This document shows, one piece after another, positions 17,121-27,400 of a stretch of DNA of 64,000 bases. Both the position numbers and the translations under genes were made by a program. The notes under the pieces are model-generated. The model was not told the origin of the DNA. It was given only the letters and a program-made list of their open reading frames with translations, and did not search any database. The stretch's first letter is position 1. Each line of letters begins with the position of its first letter. This DNA comes from Alloboseaceae bacterium BT-24-1 (lineage in GTDB: Bacteria; Pseudomonadota; Alphaproteobacteria; Rhizobiales; Beijerinckiaceae), in NCBI GenBank assembly GCA_025846845.1, contig JAOYTL010000020.1:36349-100348 (forward strand), read 5' to 3'.

Positions 17121-18548
17121 ATGATCACAACGGATACCGCCATGTCTGCGGCGCAAGCCCGCCGGCGGCGCCCGCCGGCCCCGGTGCCGGTAGAGCATGA
17201 GTTCGGCCGTCTCGAACTGCTGCTGCGCCTGCGCCGCAACCCGCTGACGATCTGGCGCACACGGCATTTCCGCGAGCCGATCATCGCCGGCGAGGGCCTG
17301 TTCGGCTACGGCGTCGTCGTCTCCGATCCCGACGTCGTCCGGCATGTGCTGGTAGAGAACGCGGCCAACTACCGAAAGGATGATCTCCAGCGCACCATCC
17401 TGGCGCCCGGGCTCGGCGAAGGCTTGCTAACCGCCGAAGGTGAGGCCTGGAAACGGGCGCGGCGGACGCTGGCGCCGCTGTTCACGCCGCGCTCGGTCGC
17501 GGCGCTGGCCGAACGCATGGTCGCGCCGGCCGAGCGGACCGTCGCCCGCATGCTGCGCCGACGCAGCGGCCGCATCGTCGATATCTCAGCCGACATGACC
17601 CGCGTGACCTACGATATCCTGGCCGAGACGATGTTCTCGAATGCGATCGCCGGTGGCGCCGACGCGTTCGGCAAGGCCCTGACGCGCTATTTCGAGACGC
17701 AAGGCCGGATCGACCCGCTCGACGTGCTCGGCGCGCCGGCCTGGCTGCCGCGGATCGGGCGCTGGATGGCACGGCCGGCGATCTCCTTCTTCGAAGCGCA
17801 GGTCAAGGCGATCATCGCCGAGCGGCAGGCGCTACGTGCCAGCGGCACCTGGCAGCCGGAGAAGCCCGACCTGCTCGACGCCCTGCTCGCCGCACGCGAC
17901 CCCGAGACGGGAACCGGGCTCAGCGAAGCCGAGGTCGGCGCCAACATCGTCACCTTCATCGGCGCCGGCCATGAAACGACGGCGAACGCCCTGACCTGGT
18001 CGCTCTATCTCGTTTCGCTCGCATCGGACGTGCGCGACGCGCTCGAGGCCGAGATCGATGCAGCCGGAAAGGATCTCGCAGCGGCCGCCCTGTCCGGCGA
18101 GCGCCTTTCTCTCACCCGCGCGGTGATCGAGGAAGCGATGCGCCTCTATCCACCCGTCCCGTCCCTGTCGCGGACAGCACTGGCCGACGATGTCGCGGCC
18201 GGGCATTGCGTCATCCCGAAAGGCGCTCTCGTCGTAGTCTCGCCCTACCTTCTGCATCGGCACGAGACGCTATGGCAGGCGCCCGATCGTTTCCGGCCCG
18301 AGCGCTTCCTGCCGGGCGCTCGCGAGGCCATTCCGCGCTATGCCTATCTGCCATTCGGCGCCGGCCCTCGAATCTGCATCGGCCAGCAATTCGCCATGGT
18401 CGAAGCGGTGATCGTGCTCGCCATGCTGCTCCGGCATCTGCGCTTCGACTATGCGGGCGAGGAGGCGCCGATGCCGACCCAGCGCATCACGCTGCGCCCG
18501 CGTGACGGGATGCCGATGCGCATGACGGAGCGTCGCTCATCGCGGTGA
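17121..18548 (+). CDS. Cytochrome P450
   Basis: Haem monooxygenase of 475 residues, soluble (no N-terminal membrane helix). The oxygen-binding I-helix motif is AGHETT (about residue 282), the K-helix ExxR is EAMR in IEEAMRLYPPVPSLSR, and the haem-thiolate loop is FGAGPRICIGQQFAM, with the cysteine near residue 419. The PERF segment is FRPERFLPG. No redox partner (ferredoxin or reductase) is encoded nearby. GGAGAGAG precedes the ATG. Substrate unknown. Confidence 0.92.
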   Translation: MITTDTAMSAAQARRRRPPAPVPVEHEFGRLELLLRLRRNPLTIWRTRHFREPIIAGEGLFGYGVVVSDPDVVRHVLVENAANYRKDDLQRTILAPGLGEGLLTAEGEAWKRARRTLAPLFTPRSVAALAERMVAPAERTVARMLRRRSGRIVDISADMTRVTYDILAETMFSNAIAGGADAFGKALTRYFETQGRIDPLDVLGAPAWLPRIGRWMARPAISFFEAQVKAIIAERQALRASGTWQPEKPDLLDALLAARDPETGTGLSEAEVGANIVTFIGAGHETTANALTWSLYLVSLASDVRDALEAEIDAAGKDLAAAALSGERLSLTRAVIEEAMRLYPPVPSLSRTALADDVAAGHCVIPKGALVVVSPYLLHRHETLWQAPDRFRPERFLPGAREAIPRYAYLPFGAGPRICIGQQFAMVEAVIVLAMLLRHLRFDYAGEEAPMPTQRITLRPRDGMPMRMTERRSSR

Positions 18549-18912
18549 GACGCAGCGGACCGCGGCGAATTAACCACAGCTGCCGGAAAAGCATTAAAGA
18601 TGAACCTCGGGTTTTTAAAGATATCGTACCATCGATGGTCGATGCGACCGAGCAGCGGGGGCGCCCTAGCCCGTCCGTACCGCTTTTTGTTGGCTTTCGC
18701 GGCCGCGCCAGCCCTGCGAACATTTTAAAGATTGTCGGATTCGTGACAAACTGCGGCAGCACTTGCCCAGAAAAGGCCAATATGGAAGAGATGCCGGGTG
18801 TGGCGCCATAGGGTCTTGCCCGGGTTTTTGCGAAACTCGCTCTGCCGGATGCAAGAGCTGCCAGATTGCAGGCGCCATGGATTTTGGAAACAACCTTTAC
18901 TGGGGTGACGTG
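18549..18912. other. Gene-free 364-bp AT-richer stretch with three TTAAAGAT repeats
   Basis: No convincing gene. TTAAAGAT occurs three times in the same direction, at 18594-18601, 18615-18622 and 18725-18732, and the region is visibly richer in A/T than the coding DNA around it. It is the upstream region of the glycine-zipper lipoprotein gene, so these may be regulator sites or promoter elements. A short open frame here (18545-18811) lacks a ribosome site and protein-like composition. Confidence 0.5.
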
Positions 18913-19368
18913 ATGCATGCCAAGACCATGAAGGCCGGAACCATCCTCGTCGCAGGCGCGCTCCTGCTCGGCGGCTGCACCGGGTCGCAGGAACGCGTCG
19001 CTGCGGGCGGCGCGTTGGGCGCCGGCGCCGGCGCCCTGATCGGCGGCGCAGTCGGTGGCGGCCGCGGCGCGCTCATCGGCGCCTTGATCGGCGGCGTTGC
19101 CGGCCTGGTCATCGCCGACGCGATCGAGAAGGAGCGCGCTCGCGAGGCGGCTTACATCGCCGCCCGCTCGGGTGGCTCGAACGTCCAGCGCTTCCGCAAT
19201 TCGAGCGGCCAGGACGTCACTGTCCGCGCCCGTACCGTGCGCACCTACAACAACAGCCAGGGCCAGCGCATCCGCGTCGTCGAGCGCAGCGTGACCCGTG
19301 AAGGCAAGGCCGCCGGCACCGACCAGGTCGAGGTCAACCTGGCCACCAACGAGGCCTCCGGCATCTGA
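18913..19368 (+). CDS. Glycine-zipper lipoprotein (17-kDa surface-antigen/YMGG-like)
   Basis: Outer-membrane lipoprotein of 151 residues. Lipobox LLLGGC gives lipidation at about residue 22. A glycine-zipper run follows (GGALGAGAGALIGG, then GGGRGALIGALIGGVAGLV, about residues 32-65), which can form a tight membrane hairpin. The C-terminal part (NSSGQDVTVRARTVRTYNN, RVVERSVT) is a small beta-type domain seen in Rickettsia 17-kDa antigen relatives. The ATG at 18913 is the first that puts the signal peptide at the N-terminus. It opens the envelope-gene island. Confidence 0.85.
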   Translation: MHAKTMKAGTILVAGALLLGGCTGSQERVAAGGALGAGAGALIGGAVGGGRGALIGALIGGVAGLVIADAIEKERAREAAYIAARSGGSNVQRFRNSSGQDVTVRARTVRTYNNSQGQRIRVVERSVTREGKAAGTDQVEVNLATNEASGI

Positions 19369-19389
19369 GCCGCGGGCGAAACGAGAACC

Positions 19390-19417
19390 GGCCCTCCCTC
19401 GCCCGCGAGGGAGGGCC
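19390..19417. terminator. Strong perfect hairpin, probably terminator
   Basis: A perfect 12-bp GC-rich stem (19390-19401 with 19406-19417) with a CCCG loop lies 21 bp after the lipoprotein gene and 19 bp before the next start. There is no U tract, so it may act as an mRNA-protecting or factor-assisted stop rather than a classical intrinsic terminator. Confidence 0.55.
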
Positions 19418-19436
19418 CCATGAGTATCGAACCGAG

Positions 19437-21263
19437 ATGACTGCGCGAGCGCTGACCAAACGAACCCTTTGCCTGACGGTTGCCTGCCTCACGGCGGCAT
19501 CGCCGGTAGAGGCTACGGCGCAGACGCAGATGATGGCCGGGTTCGACCCGTACAACCCGTTCGGCTCCGCCGCCCAGCTCCTCTGGCAGCGCATCCAGCA
19601 GCAATGCCCGCAGCTCAAGCTGCCCGTCGCCATCGGCATCGCCTCGCGCCCTGCGACCCGCGACGCCTTCACGACCGACCAGGGCAACAACATCATGCAG
19701 CAGATCCGGGCTGCATTCTCGAACATCCCTGACGTCTCGATGGCGCCCTGGCTCGACATCGACCCGATCAAGGGCATCGTCGACACCGGGGTGCTCGACA
19801 GCCCGATGGCGGGCAACAGCAAGGAACAGCTCGCCAAGATCCAGATCGAGGTCCGGGCGTCGGGCCAGAAGGTCGGCGCGGCAGCGCGCTTCAATCTGTC
19901 GGCGCATGGCTGGAACGGCTATGAGAGCTGCTCGCCGAGCCTCGACCCTTTCACCGTCTCGCAGGATTTCATCGGCGAGGAGTACAGCTCGACCGACGAG
20001 CTCTTCAACCGGGTCGCAGCCGGTGTCTGGGCGGCCTCGGTCGACACCTCCAACCCCGTCACGCTCTCGGTCAGGATGCTGAGCGGCTTGCCCGTCAGCC
20101 CCGGCTGGCAGGAATTCTTCTCCGACAAGCTGCGGCGCGCGCTGAGCAAACAGAACGCCGAGGAGAAGGAAACCAAGATCCGGGCCGAGCGCCACGTCTC
20201 CCTGGTGATCGCACATGACCCCGCCGGCGCCGAGGACAAGCGCTGGGACGGCATGGTCACCGTCGACCCACGTCCGCTGGGCTACCGGATCTCGGTCAGC
20301 GTCAATCGCCGGAACACGACACCAGTCTCCGAGGACGGGCTCGTCACGCTCGACGAGTTGCCGACGATGCAGCAATGGGCCGCGCTCGGCCCGACGGCTC
20401 AGACGCCGCGGCTCGACCAGACACCGATGCGGATCAATGCCCGCATCGAGGGTGGCCGGGCCCTGCAGCAATACCCCTTCCTGGTCGTGCAGGAATCCTA
20501 TGTCGAGGTCGATATTCCGACCGGCAGCGTCCGTGGGCCGCACCCGACCGTGCCCGTCGACGTGCTCGGCCGCAACAACGCCCCGATGAAGACCATCCAC
20601 ATCGCCAATCCGAGCCGCCCGAACCTGCGGCGTTACAAGCTCGGCCCCGGCGAATACACAATCCGGATCGGCAGTGCCGGCCCCGTCGCACAGGATTTCC
20701 AGCTGCGGGCGCGTGCGGTCGACACCAAGGACATGCTGGTGCCCGAAGCGCCCGGCAGGCTGCTGCGCCGCTTCCAGGACTGGTACGCCAGCGTCTCCGA
20801 GGATCCCCGCACCGGCCAGCGCACCTGCTTTGCCTACACCGCAGCGCAGGAGGCAACACCGCGCTATTGGCGCGAACAGGCTCCTTTCATCCTGTTGCAG
20901 GCCAGCAGCGGTGGAACCAACGACCTCCAGCATCTGATCGAGGACAAGCGCTACTACAAGGCCGGCGCGCCCTTCGAGGCCGTGATCAACGAGGGCAGCG
21001 CGTTGCGCCGGCTCAATGCCGCCCCGACCGCTTCCGGCAATTTCATCCGCCCGATGAAGCAAGGCTCGAACGGCCAGCCCATCCTCGATATGGACGCGGT
21101 CGCCGGCTACAATCGAGGCACGACGCTGGAGATCAGCGGCACCACGCCTGAGGGGCGCCCGGCTCATGTGGTCTACTCGCTGCAGGGCTACCGCGCCGCC
21201 GTCAACGCCATGTCGCTGGAATGCGGCCGGCGCGACCTCGCCAACGCGCTGGTCTGGAAGTAG
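19437..21263 (+). CDS. Large secreted protein with IalB-like C-terminus
   Basis: An exported protein of 608 residues; Sec signal peptide ending near VEATAQ (about residue 29). The bulk (residues 35-450) is unrecognised, with QLLWQRIQQQCPQLKLPVAIGIASRP near the start and beta-rich segments such as GPHPTVPVDVLGRNN. The last 160 residues (from about PGRLLRRFQDWYAS) resemble the invasion-associated locus B (IalB) fold: CFAYTA, YSLQGYRAAVNAMSLECGRRDLANALVWK. No lipobox. It lies between a lipoprotein gene and the SrfB operon, so a periplasmic or cell-surface role with those genes is plausible. Confidence 0.72.
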   Translation: MTARALTKRTLCLTVACLTAASPVEATAQTQMMAGFDPYNPFGSAAQLLWQRIQQQCPQLKLPVAIGIASRPATRDAFTTDQGNNIMQQIRAAFSNIPDVSMAPWLDIDPIKGIVDTGVLDSPMAGNSKEQLAKIQIEVRASGQKVGAAARFNLSAHGWNGYESCSPSLDPFTVSQDFIGEEYSSTDELFNRVAAGVWAASVDTSNPVTLSVRMLSGLPVSPGWQEFFSDKLRRALSKQNAEEKETKIRAERHVSLVIAHDPAGAEDKRWDGMVTVDPRPLGYRISVSVNRRNTTPVSEDGLVTLDELPTMQQWAALGPTAQTPRLDQTPMRINARIEGGRALQQYPFLVVQESYVEVDIPTGSVRGPHPTVPVDVLGRNNAPMKTIHIANPSRPNLRRYKLGPGEYTIRIGSAGPVAQDFQLRARAVDTKDMLVPEAPGRLLRRFQDWYASVSEDPRTGQRTCFAYTAAQEATPRYWREQAPFILLQASSGGTNDLQHLIEDKRYYKAGAPFEAVINEGSALRRLNAAPTASGNFIRPMKQGSNGQPILDMDAVAGYNRGTTLEISGTTPEGRPAHVVYSLQGYRAAVNAMSLECGRRDLANALVWK

Positions 21264-21279
21264 TCGCCGGCCTATGCAA

Positions 21280-21855
21280 TCAGGCCAGCGCGAGCGCCGC
21301 CTGCGCCGGCCCTGCTCCTTCGCCCGCGGACTCGAACCTGATCAGACCGCGACGGACGTCCCTGGCCGCGTCGAGCACGGAGGTGAGAGAGCGAGCGGAG
21401 CGTTCCAGCACGCCGAGCAGCGCCGGGACGAGGCGCGGATCGCTCCAGACATCCTGCGCACGGCGTCCGAAAGGAGCCAGGAAGGGTTCGAGTCCGCTCC
21501 AGGCAAAAACAATCTCGGGCGGACGCGTCGCAGCTGCATCGAGGCCGAGCAGGATGCGCTCGATGATCGGGGCCCAGACGCCATCGTCATAGCGGCCGGC
21601 CGGCAGCAGGACGATCAGCCGCTCGGCGCCCGTCAATGCCATCTGCGCCTGCGAGGCGGACTGAGCCGGCTCGCGGAACAGGCGCGGCAGCAGGCGCGGT
21701 GCAAGAATGCTCGCCGCAATCATGCGCGACGACCCATCCGAGGCCTCAGACAACGCCAGTGGGCGGGTCGCGACATCCTCGCCGGCCGTGGCCTGGGCGA
21801 GTGTGAGCGGCAAGGCAGCCGGCAAGGCGGCAAAGCAAACCGATTCCGCCGTCAT
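21280..21855 (-). CDS. Hypothetical protein divergent to the SrfB operon
   Basis: A 191-residue protein starting MTAESVCFAALPAALPL. Contains RLIVLLPAGRYDDGVWAPIIERILLGLDAA and PPEIVFAWSGLEPFLAPFGRRAQDVW, which look like a soluble alpha/beta domain. No signal peptide or obvious membrane helix. The inner ATG at 21855 is preferred, since the frame upstream has no ribosome site and lower coding quality. Its divergent start shares a 197-bp promoter region with the 22053 gene, so it may belong to the same system. I do not recognise it. Confidence 0.55.
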   Translation of the reverse strand: MTAESVCFAALPAALPLTLAQATAGEDVATRPLALSEASDGSSRMIAASILAPRLLPRLFREPAQSASQAQMALTGAERLIVLLPAGRYDDGVWAPIIERILLGLDAAATRPPEIVFAWSGLEPFLAPFGRRAQDVWSDPRLVPALLGVLERSARSLTSVLDAARDVRRGLIRFESAGEGAGPAQAALALA

Positions 21856-22052
21856 CGCATCTTGCTCCGTTTCATTGCCGCCCTTCCCGGCAAGCCGGTC
21901 CGGCAGGTCTCGGAAGTCGCGGCCAACCGGCCGCAAGATCAGGCCCGCACGACGAAAGTGGGGGCCGGAGCATCTCTTGCAAGACGTCGGGCCATCGCGC
22001 AAGGTCGCCTCGCATCACCCTGCCTCATTCGCCTTTCCCGGAGCCTGTTTTT

Positions 22053-24419
22053 GTGACCTCCTCCGTGGCGCCCGTCGCTATCATCTGGGACGGGTCGCGC
22101 CATGTCGCCGCGATCTGGCGACAAAGCGCTCCGATCCGTTTCCTGGCGGCCGAGGAGGCCGGGGGACGCATCAGCCTGATCGCGGCGGCCGACGCAGGAA
22201 CCGCGCCGCTCTACGGCAAGTTGCCAGCGGGAAGCCGAGCCCTTCATGCCGTGACGCTGAACGCGGATGGCCGGCTGACCACGACTCCCGTTCAGCTCGA
22301 CGACAGGCTTTCGCTCAACGAGGCCGACCGGCGTGCATCTGGCCTTTCGCTGGTGCAGGTGCACCGTGACGCCGATGGCAGGCTCGCGCTGCAGGATGAG
22401 CTCGCCGGCGAACAGGATCGGACCACAGTCCTGGCTTCCGGCTTCAATCAAGCCAGCGGCTCGCAGACGGAAGGCTTTCGCGTGCTGGTCGGCCCCTTCC
22501 TCAACTCCGAGGACGAGCGGGCCGCCCTGACAAAGATGGCCGCAAGCCGAAGCGGCGCAGCCGAAGGGCTGACACTCTCCTTCAGCGGCGACGATGCCCG
22601 GGCCGCGTCCGCGGGGCTTCTGGTCGCGCATCTGCCGGCAGCGATGCGCGAGGCCAGACAGGCGTTGGGCCAGATCGATCAGGAACTTCGGCTCGCCATC
22701 GAGGCCGAACTCGACCTGCTCGCCGCTTCGCTCACCGACCAGCGCGACGTCGATGCGACCGGCCTTGGCCGTCTTGCCGCGCTGCGCCGCGGCTTTCGCC
22801 TGCTCCGCCCGCAGGTTAACGCTGACGGCAGCGCTGGTGTCACTCTCCCTGATTGGGTGGAAGGTGACGAGATCATCGTTTTCGCCGCGCCGCGCCGCCA
22901 GCTGACGTGGGTTGGCGAAGGCGAGGCGATCAGCGGCACGCCGATGACATTGCGCTGGCAGGACAGAGCGTTCGCTATCACCTCGCACCGCCAGGGCTAT
23001 GCCGCCTCGACCGCGACCGGATTGACGCTCGGCACAAGCGGCGGCAACGCCCTGGTCGTCGCAGAGGCCGGCGGCAGCGCTCCGCTGCATGACGATCTCG
23101 CGCTCGCCGCGGGACGCCTGGCCGAAGGGCTCTGGCGCGCCACGAGCGCTCTCCAGCCGGCACGCCTCGCCGCTATGCTCGACGAGATCGCAGGCCAGGC
23201 GACGCAAGCGCCGGCCGGGCAACTCGCGCGCCTCGATGCGCGCGCCAAGGACGCCGCACCGGCAAGTCTGCTCGATGCGCTGGCGGCGACCGCGGGTATC
23301 GATCCGGCACGAACCGACGAGCTCGGCGAACGCACGCTCGACGAGCAGATCGCCATGCTGCTGCGGGCGATCGCCCAGCCACAGCTGGCAAGACGTGCCT
23401 GCGCCGTCCGCCTCGCTTTGCCTCTACCCGGTACCGCCCGCGATGAGACGGCGCTGGAGCGGCTGCTCGCCTGGTACGAAGACCCCAATCTGCCGCAAGT
23501 GCTGGCCCGCGAAGCGATGGCGCTCGCTGGCCATGATCGACGGGCAATGCGCCTGCTGCACGATGTCGCCGCGAGCGCCCATCAGAGCTGGCTCGACGCC
23601 GGCCTCGCCACCGAAGTCGAGCAGGCGGTGGCCGACGCCGCCACACGCAGCGGCCAGCGCCGGCTGTCGCCGCTCGATACCCTGCTGCTCGACCTGCGAC
23701 GACAGCCGCAACGGCAGCCGACACCCGGCCTCGAAACGATTGCCCGCATGCGCAGCGAACTCGCCGAGGCAGCGCAGCAGGCGAGCCAGCCGGCAGCGAT
23801 CACCGACGAGCTGGCCCGGCGGCTCGGCGAACTGACCCCTGGCGAGATCGTCCTGCTGCATGACCATTTCGCCGGCTTGCGACGCGAGGTGGAGCAGGCG
23901 CTCGCGGCCGCCGATCTCATTCGCGGCTGGGAACGGGTGGCTGGCTATCCTGACCTCGCCGCACGCGCGCATCGCAGCGGCGGCCCCGTGCGCGGCGCCG
24001 CGCGCCTCACGGCGACGAGCCGCCATTTCGCCGGCTCGCTGGCGCGGATCGAGAGCCTAGCCCCGGCCCTCGCTAGTCTCTCGGCGCAGATCGATGCCTT
24101 GCTTGGCCCCGTCGGCGAAGCGGCGAGCCGCGGACAGGCGCTACGCACGACGCTCGAAAACTATAGCCGCCTGCTGCTGGCGCAGATGGCGCTACGCGAA
24201 GCCGACGCCGCCTTCGCCGAAGTGCCGTTCGCCAGCCGCGCGCTCGCCGATCCCCATGATACCGGTTTCGGCGCCGCCTATCGCCGGCTCAGGGCCGGCG
24301 CCGGCGACATGCTGCCGCGCTATCTCGCCGCGGCCGCCGCATTGACCGGCCTCGATCATCACTGGGGCGTTTCGCTTGCCGGCGACGCCGCGGCCACCGC
24401 TTCGAGGCCGGACGCATGA
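22053..24419 (+). CDS. Uncharacterised large protein, first gene of the SrfB operon
   Basis: A 788-residue cytoplasmic-looking protein with GTG start, preceded by GGAG at 9-10 bp. The N-terminal half is beta-rich (VAIIWDGSRHVAAIWRQ, RVLVGPFLNSEDERAAL); the C-terminal half (from about 360) is strongly helical and rich in Ala, Leu, Arg and Glu (ALERLLAWYEDPNLPQVLAREAMALAGHD; ARLRSELAEAAQQ-like runs), like a coiled scaffold. There is no P-loop, so it is not an obvious SrfC. Its stop overlaps the SrfB start (ATGA), so the two are made together and probably interact. Confidence 0.7.
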   Translation: MTSSVAPVAIIWDGSRHVAAIWRQSAPIRFLAAEEAGGRISLIAAADAGTAPLYGKLPAGSRALHAVTLNADGRLTTTPVQLDDRLSLNEADRRASGLSLVQVHRDADGRLALQDELAGEQDRTTVLASGFNQASGSQTEGFRVLVGPFLNSEDERAALTKMAASRSGAAEGLTLSFSGDDARAASAGLLVAHLPAAMREARQALGQIDQELRLAIEAELDLLAASLTDQRDVDATGLGRLAALRRGFRLLRPQVNADGSAGVTLPDWVEGDEIIVFAAPRRQLTWVGEGEAISGTPMTLRWQDRAFAITSHRQGYAASTATGLTLGTSGGNALVVAEAGGSAPLHDDLALAAGRLAEGLWRATSALQPARLAAMLDEIAGQATQAPAGQLARLDARAKDAAPASLLDALAATAGIDPARTDELGERTLDEQIAMLLRAIAQPQLARRACAVRLALPLPGTARDETALERLLAWYEDPNLPQVLAREAMALAGHDRRAMRLLHDVAASAHQSWLDAGLATEVEQAVADAATRSGQRRLSPLDTLLLDLRRQPQRQPTPGLETIARMRSELAEAAQQASQPAAITDELARRLGELTPGEIVLLHDHFAGLRREVEQALAAADLIRGWERVAGYPDLAARAHRSGGPVRGAARLTATSRHFAGSLARIESLAPALASLSAQIDALLGPVGEAASRGQALRTTLENYSRLLLAQMALREADAAFAEVPFASRALADPHDTGFGAAYRRLRAGAGDMLPRYLAAAAALTGLDHHWGVSLAGDAAATASRPDA

Positions 24420-27400
24420 CCAGCTTGCCCTGCTACAACCTCGAGACCCGGCTGGGGAGCTTTGCCGCGACCATCGCGCTCGATCGCAGCGGCGATCTGA
24501 TTGACCTCCTCGCCTTCGAGGCGCCGGAGGACATGGTCAAAGCGGTGACGGTCTCGCTGGTCTCGCATGCGCCCGGCCTCGCCAGCGGCGTCGATATCGG
24601 CTGGCTGCAAGGCAATGCCCTGCTCGACAAGGCCGCGATCCGGGCTGGCGAGCGCCTGGTGCTGGGCCTGCGTCGCGAAGCCGTGATGCGCGCCGTGGCG
24701 CACCACCGGGCCCAGGCCGATGCCGACAGCGACGCCAGCATCGAGATCGCCTTCTCGACCATTGTCGAGACGGCGAGCGGCACCCGCGCCTCGCCGCGGC
24801 GCATCGTCAAGGTCGCGGCGCTCGCCGGCGCCTCGCAGCCGGAGTGGCGGATCGAGCCGGTCGAGATCGACCTGGATTCCCTGCACGCCGGCAAGCTGCT
24901 CGCGATCGGCCAGATCGCCATCGATATCCCCAAGGACATCGTGCTCGAAGGCCGGCGCGGGCTGACGATCGAGGCGAGCTGCTTCGGCATCAAGGCGCAG
25001 CATCTTTCGCTCGGTGTCGCGGCGCCGATGGATCATTCGGTCTCGCTCAGGCGCTTTCCGGACACCGGTACCGCGACCAGCCGGCACCTGATCTGGCTCG
25101 CCGATGCGCCGGCCCTGGCCGGCCAGGAGGTGCGCCTCGACGTGACGCTGACGCGGGACGCCGTGCTCGACTTCGTCGACGAGACGATCCAGGCCAATCC
25201 GAGGGCCCCCCTGCAGGTGAGGCTCACCGCCAAGCTCGGCGGCTGGGTCGGCCAGGACGGCGCCGGCCACGATCCGGACGGCCCGGCCAAGCCGTGGTCG
25301 AGCGCGCTCGAAGCCCGTTCGGTGCCGATCCGCAGCCAGAACCGCGGCGAGGTCGCGCTGACGATCGCGGGGCAGCATTTCAGCTGTCCACTCGGTGGTA
25401 CCGCACAACTCGACATCACCAGCGGGCTCAATGCCGAGGTCGATCCGGACGACGAGACCTCGATCGTGCGCTGCGACGGGCTGGTGATCGATCTGCGCCG
25501 CTGGCCGCTGACCCGGACCGCACCGCTGATGGTCGAAGTCACCAGCCGCATGGGCGAGAGCGAGATCGCCGAGCCGTCGACGCCCTTCCCGCTCGAGATC
25601 GTGCGCGAGGGCGATTTCGGCAGGCGCGGCCGCGCCGTCGTGCCGATGCAGAACCTGACCTCGACCCTGTCGCGCGCCGTGCGTACCAGCGGCGCCAATG
25701 TGCTACGCGGCGAGATCACCGTCTCGCTCGCGATCAAGGCCGGCGACGAGGGCGGGCGGGCTTTCGCGCAGGCGAGCCTGCCGCTGCGCTATAGCCGCCG
25801 CGTCCACCGCCTGCCGATCTGTATCGACCTCGGGGCGTCCGCGACCTCGATCTGGTCCGGAGCGCCACGTGCCGCCGGCCGGGCGACCGAGATCAGGCCG
25901 CTCGCGCTCGGCACCTGGCTCGCCGCCCATGTCGACCCGCGCCATGGCGAGGCCGCCCTGCAGGATGCCGGCGCCGCGCCGCTGATACCAAGCCATGTCG
26001 GGCTCGATTCCGGTAACAATCTGCGCGCCGACCATGCGCCGCACAGCCTGCCAGACCTCGCCTTGATCGGCTCGGACCGCGTCAGCGTGGCGCGCCGGCT
26101 CAAGGCGTTCGCACGGCGTTACGACGTCTCCGCCCCGGCCCCGCCGCCGCAGGCCGGGCTGCCCGAAGGCGGCAAGCGGATCGACTCGCTGAAGCACGCG
26201 CTGACCTCCGGCGCGGTCTCGCTGACGTTGAACGAGCCGGTGCACCGCTACGACGCCGCGGCCGACCGGGTCGTCGCCACCAACACCGTCGAGATCGCGC
26301 CACTGGTCGCCGACGTGCTCGACGAGCTGGTCGACCTCTATGTGCTGCGTCTCGGCGAGGATCGGCTGCGGGTCGAGGACCATGCGCCGCCCCCGGTGGT
26401 GCCGCGCATCCTGGTCTCCTGCCCGAGCGGCATCGGCGACGAGATCGCCTCGCGCTACCGCGCCGCACTCGAACTCTTCTCGCAGCGCCTGGAGCGGCTC
26501 TTTCCCGGCACGACCAGCTTCCCCGACGCTGCCGTCACCGTACCCGAGGCCGTCGCGGCCGCACGTTATGTCGCCAGCCTGCCGGAGGTGCGCGCCGCCG
26601 TACCGGACCTGGGCGAGGCGCTGCTCATCACGCTCGACATCGGCGGCGGCACCAGCGACGTCGCGCTCGCCTCCTTGCGTCGCGATGGCGACCGGCTGAA
26701 CCATGCGACGCTCGCCACCTTCGGCCTGCCTGCTGGCGGCGACCTGATCGACGAGGCGCTGACCGGCATCGCTGCGGCGCTGATCGACCGGGCGATGGAG
26801 GGGCAGGACGCCCACTGGCAGCCCGCCTTCGCCGAAGCCTCGCTTGCTCGCGCCATCCAGCGCGAGGACGCGGTCGCGCTGGCGGCGCGCAGCTGGCTGC
26901 GGAACGCAGTGAAGCAGGCCAAGGCGCGCCTCGCCAACCATCTGAGCGAGAAGGCGCAGGTCTCCTCGTCGCGTTATCGCTGGGATGCGGATGCGGCCGA
27001 CGAGACATTCGACCTCATCCTCGCCGAGGTGAGGCCGGATGGCGGACCGGCCGGCCTCTATGTCGCACAAGGCGAGCCGAAGCTGGCGGAGGCGGCATCG
27101 AGGTCGGGTCTGCAGCTTGCGCTCGACAGTCCCGACAAGGCCGGCATCCGCCGTCTGATACTCAAGCTCTCGCGCGCTGCGCTGGAGAAGGGCGCCGGCG
27201 AGGCCTCGCAGCGCCTGACCGAAATCGGCGCCGTGCTCGGCGGCATGCTGCCGCGCCTCGCCCGCGCCGCCGGCCCGAACCCGACGCGCCGGCCGACCGT
27301 GATCATGGTGCCGACCGGGCGCGCCGCGCTCTGGCCGCCGATCTTCGAGGCGATCGCCGCCGAAGCCGAGGCCAGCCGGGCCGCCTTCCCGTTCGAACGG

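Noticed and set aside
18594..18732. A possible CRISPR-like or phage-type repeat array from TTAAAGAT copies
   Set aside because: Repeats are only 8 bp, spacing is irregular and there are no cas genes.
18545..18811. An 88-codon open frame after the P450 gene
   Set aside because: No ribosome site, overlaps AT-rich repeats and does not read like a protein.
19245..21167. A 640-codon open frame antisense to the IalB-like gene
   Set aside because: Shadow frame; the plus strand has a signal peptide and better coding character.
22053..24419. Calling this gene srfC
   Set aside because: No P-loop or other SrfC feature visible; position next to srfB alone is not enough.
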